Part shown: in pieces, positions 5,507-7,319 of the stretch
How the letters are laid out: each line of letters starts with the position of its first letter
Position numbering within the stretch: the stretch's first letter is position 1
Assembly (NCBI GenBank): GCA_030630015.1
Contig: DAOVNV010000124.1
Location: 1-7,319, forward strand
Length of the DNA: 7,319 bases
Direction: 5' to 3'
Source: Desulfuromonadales bacterium
Lineage (GTDB): Bacteria > Desulfobacterota > Desulfuromonadia > Desulfuromonadales > BM103
The notes under the pieces: model-generated
What the model was told of the DNA's origin: nothing
Databases searched by the model: none
What the model saw: only the letters and a program-made list of their open reading frames with translations
Program-made: the position numbers and the translations under genes

Positions 5507-5659
5507 ATGGCTAGAAAACCAAATTACGGCTACGAGAAGCGCCAGAAGGAACTTGCCAAGAAAGCAAAAAAGGCAGAAAAGAACAAGCGTAAACAAGAGG
5601 AGAAAGACCTGGAAAATGCCGATAAAGAAGAGACCCAGGAAACACCGGAAGAGGAATAG
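5507..5659 (+). CDS. Small highly charged conserved-type protein, 50 residues
   Basis: A short gene that is easily missed. It encodes a 50-residue protein starting MARKPNYGYEKRQKELAKK. A good Shine-Dalgarno sequence, AAGGA (5495-5499), lies 7 nt before the ATG. Residues 10-38 are rich in K, E, Q and A and predict a single charged helix or coiled coil. The last 12 or so residues are strongly acidic (EETQETPEEE). There is no signal peptide, membrane segment or cysteine. From memory, small proteins beginning with a similar KPNY-x-(Y/F)-EKR-x-KE signature occur widely in proteobacteria as uncharacterised conserved proteins. The function is unknown; RNA or ribosome association would be a guess from the charge. 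It lies 51 bp after the spermidine-synthase-like gene, behind a small hairpin (GCCTG-aacg-CAGGC, 5466-5479), and probably belongs to the same transcript. Confidence 0.8.
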   Translation: MARKPNYGYEKRQKELAKKAKKAEKNKRKQEEKDLENADKEETQETPEEE

Positions 5660-5686
5660 CCACGACACCAGGCTAGTTTTTTGAAC

Positions 5687-5728
5687 CCAAGAGGCGTACA
5701 CATTCCTTCTTGGCCGGCAACCTGCCGG
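5687..5728. other. Two adjacent hairpins between convergent genes
   Basis: CCAAGA (5687-5692) can pair with TCTTGG (5708-5713), and CCGGCA (5714-5719) pairs with TGCCGG (5723-5728) around a 3-nt loop. They lie in the 88-bp gap between the small plus-strand gene and the minus-strand mltA, where a bidirectional terminator would be expected. Neither is followed by a T-run on either strand, so the assignment as terminators is weak. Confidence 0.3.
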
Positions 5729-5747
5729 GCTATTAATGAACCGGCTG

Positions 5748-6962
5748 CTAGCGAGGCAACAACACCCAGAGACGCACGTCCTGCTTCATTTTACCAGCCT
5801 GCTCACCGGCCTGTTCGCCCATCCCCCAGAAAAAATCCGCCCTGACCCGCCCCTTGATAGCGCCGCCGGTATCCTGAGCAACCATCAGACGTTTCAGGGG
5901 ACGATCACTGTTGGGCCAGGTTGATGCCAAAAAAACCGGGGCTCCGAGTGGGACATAACGCGTATCAACAGCCAGACTGCGTCCAGGCGTGAGCGGCACG
6001 CCCAACGCTCCGGGAGGGCTGACAACACCATCACCAAGGTCACGAAAAAAAATATAACTTGGATTCTGGCCAAGGAGATTGTCGACCTGGTCAGGATTCC
6101 GCTGCGCCCAGCCTCTGATATTCTGCATGGACATCTGGTCACGGGTCATGATGCCGCGATCAAGCATCCATTTGCCGATTGATCGATATGGATGGCCGTT
6201 CTGGTCAGCATAATTGACCATCACCCCACTACCATCCTCGAAAAGGATCCGTCCGGAGCCCTGCACATGCAGGAAAAACAGTTCCACCGGGTCAGCAACC
6301 CAGAATAATTCATGACCTGACAGGGGATGCTCCCGGCCATCTATCGCCTGCCTGTCCCAGTAGGGCACAACCCGGTGCCCATCCAGCCTGCCACGCAGAC
6401 GGTAATTGCCCAGGCTCGGATAAATATCGCTCAGGTCAATCGTGAGCAAATCATCGGGCCGACGATAAAGCGGATATGAGTATTCTGAAGTCTCCTGCCG
6501 ACTGCCGCGCAGGTCGGGAACGTAATATCCTGTCACCATTCCGACCGGGTTACCATCCTCCAGGCGCAACTGGTGAGGAAGAAAATACTGCTCGAAATAG
6601 CTGCGGATTTCATATCCGGGACGCCCCTGCATTTCAGCGGCTTTCTCGCAAACCGCCTGCCATTGCGGCCGCCAGCGTAAGGCAGAGCAACTCTTCATCA
6701 GGGCGCCCATGGCGAGGATCGGTTCATCCTCCAGCCAGCCATCCACCTCGGACCAGTCGACTGCCAGGAGAGGTTCAACCGGCTCGGCAGGCTCTGGCAC
6801 CTCTTTCTCAGGAATTACCGGCACAACAGCAACCGGCGGTTCAACTGGCACAACCGGTTCAGGTGGCCGGGCACAGCCAAACATCCCGACACTCAGTAGG
6901 AAAAGCAGAAGCAACAGCTCCCCTGCCCTGACGTCTCTACTAATAAAAAGTCTTTTTATCAA
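5748..6962 (-). CDS. mltA: Membrane-bound lytic murein transglycosylase A (lipoprotein)
   Basis: Cleaves the MurNAc-GlcNAc bond of peptidoglycan to leave 1,6-anhydro-MurNAc; acts in the periplasm, anchored by a lipid. Numbered from the TTG at 6962: a basic start and a hydrophobic leucine-rich helix lead to a lipobox-like MFGC with lipidation at C30 (F at -2 is atypical). A Pro/Val/Glu-rich linker covers about 33-64. The MltA domain follows, with MVTGYYVPDLRGSR (about 143-156) and FFLHVQGSGRI. The C-terminal 3D domain has its three aspartates: VDTRYVPLG (D333), QDTGGAIKG (D364) and RADFFWG (D376). By alignment from memory, the last corresponds to the catalytic Asp of E. coli MltA. A GTG at 6974 would add 4 residues but has its Shine-Dalgarno sequence directly abutting it. 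TTG 6962 has GTGGAG at a 6-nt spacing, so I prefer it. It lies downstream of priA on the same strand. Confidence 0.95.
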   Translation of the reverse strand: MIKRLFISRDVRAGELLLLLFLLSVGMFGCARPPEPVVPVEPPVAVVPVIPEKEVPEPAEPVEPLLAVDWSEVDGWLEDEPILAMGALMKSCSALRWRPQWQAVCEKAAEMQGRPGYEIRSYFEQYFLPHQLRLEDGNPVGMVTGYYVPDLRGSRQETSEYSYPLYRRPDDLLTIDLSDIYPSLGNYRLRGRLDGHRVVPYWDRQAIDGREHPLSGHELFWVADPVELFFLHVQGSGRILFEDGSGVMVNYADQNGHPYRSIGKWMLDRGIMTRDQMSMQNIRGWAQRNPDQVDNLLGQNPSYIFFRDLGDGVVSPPGALGVPLTPGRSLAVDTRYVPLGAPVFLASTWPNSDRPLKRLMVAQDTGGAIKGRVRADFFWGMGEQAGEQAGKMKQDVRLWVLLPR

Positions 6963-7087
6963 AGCGATCTCCACCCTGAGCCGTTGAAACCCGACATAGA
7001 TTTAACGATTTTGATTTCCTCGCCACGCGCTTGCCACGCCATAGCCTTAGGCGACGGCGGGCCACTCACCACTCGCCCCTGCCTTCA
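6963..7087 (-). other. priA-mltA spacer with a possible 27-codon ORF
   Basis: A 125-bp gap when mltA is started at the TTG. It has no clear terminator after priA, and readthrough into mltA is plausible. On the minus strand an ATG at 7042 opens a 27-codon frame whose TGA stop (6961-6959) overlaps the preferred mltA TTG start as TTGA, the arrangement seen in translational coupling. No convincing Shine-Dalgarno sequence precedes this ATG. The sequence also contains short repeats (GAGTGG-T-GAGTGG on the minus strand; GCCACGC twice near 7021-7039) that give it the look of a dispersed intergenic repeat rather than a gene. I cannot decide from one copy. Confidence 0.25.
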
Positions 7088-7319
7088 TCAAAACATATCC
7101 AGCGGATCAATATCAACCGTTAGAGCAACACCGGCAGGCAGCTTTTTACGTAAATCGGGCAGCATGTCCACCAACCTTCGAAGCACCGGCCTGTGTTCGG
7201 CCTTAAGTAGAATCTGGAAACGGCTTTTGCCGCGAAGTTTTGACAACAGACAGGGGGCTGGCCCGAGCAGTTCAAAATCATGAGATTGACTGGATAGATG
7301 CTGCGCCAGGAGGTCGGCA
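7088..7319 (-). CDS. priA: Primosomal protein N' (PriA helicase), C-terminal part only
   Basis: The window edge cuts this minus-strand gene; only the last 76 codons and the TGA are present. PriA is the DNA helicase that recognises stalled or D-loop forks and loads the replisome for replication restart. The visible part is its C-terminal domain: FELLGPAPCLSKLRGKSRFQ, then ILLKAEHRPVLRRL, ending TVDIDPLDMF. The GPAP...LRG...R-Q-LLLKA pattern followed by a terminal V-D-(V/I)-DP segment is characteristic of PriA. Helicase motifs and zinc-binding cysteines lie beyond the window. The frame is open throughout with no sign of damage. It is the first gene of the mltA strand and may drive its transcription. 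Confidence 0.93.
   Translation of the reverse strand, partial: ADLLAQHLSSQSHDFELLGPAPCLLSKLRGKSRFQILLKAEHRPVLRRLVDMLPDLRKKLPAGVALTVDIDPLDMF

Noticed and set aside
1..7319. CRISPR array, tRNA, rRNA, phage or defence genes
   Set aside because: No regularly spaced repeats, cloverleaf, rRNA segment or phage/defence domain was found on reading the sequence.

Overview
The window carries ordinary chromosomal genes of a Gram-negative bacterium of roughly middle GC content. My best guess is a Desulfuromonadia-type (Geobacter/Desulfuromonas-like) deltaproteobacterium. This rests on the look of the proteins, especially the nitronate-monooxygenase-like flavoprotein with a C-terminal cysteine cluster and the small K/E-rich protein. 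No rRNA or other phylogenetic marker is present, so the placement is inference.

Left part (1-1779, minus strand): a two-gene two-component operon. A membrane histidine kinase with almost no sensor domain is followed, with a 4-base ATGA overlap, by an OmpR/PhoB-type response regulator. Middle left (1780-1920): a 133-bp non-coding element with terminal inverted repeats that begin GTAA and perfect 8-bp target duplications. It looks like a miniature (MITE-like) derivative of an IS66-type element. It sits in the divergent promoter region between the kinase and the plus-strand flavin oxidoreductase (2003-3076). A second copy runs off the window start (1-31), and a lone degenerate end lies at 3156-3179.

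Centre (3077-3478): a 400-bp gene-free stretch that is full of signals. In order it holds a perfect 16-bp-stem terminator for the oxidoreductase gene, the lone repeat end, a near-consensus sigma70 promoter (TTGACA-N18-TATAGT), a predicted RNA of about 87 nt that opens with a hairpin and ends in a canonical intrinsic terminator, and a hairpin just before the next start codon. The RNA is either a free-standing small RNA or an attenuated leader of the DEAD-box helicase gene.

Right centre (3479-5659, plus strand): an RhlE-type DEAD-box RNA helicase, a spermidine-synthase-fold protein lacking the usual catalytic aspartate motif, and a 50-residue charged small protein with a good ribosome binding site. 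Right end (5748-7319, minus strand): the membrane-bound lytic transglycosylase MltA, and upstream of it the C-terminal end of the primosomal helicase PriA, cut by the window edge.

The genes do not form one pathway. No complete novel system is visible. The best leads are the IS66-like MITE family and the promoter-RNA-terminator unit in front of the helicase.
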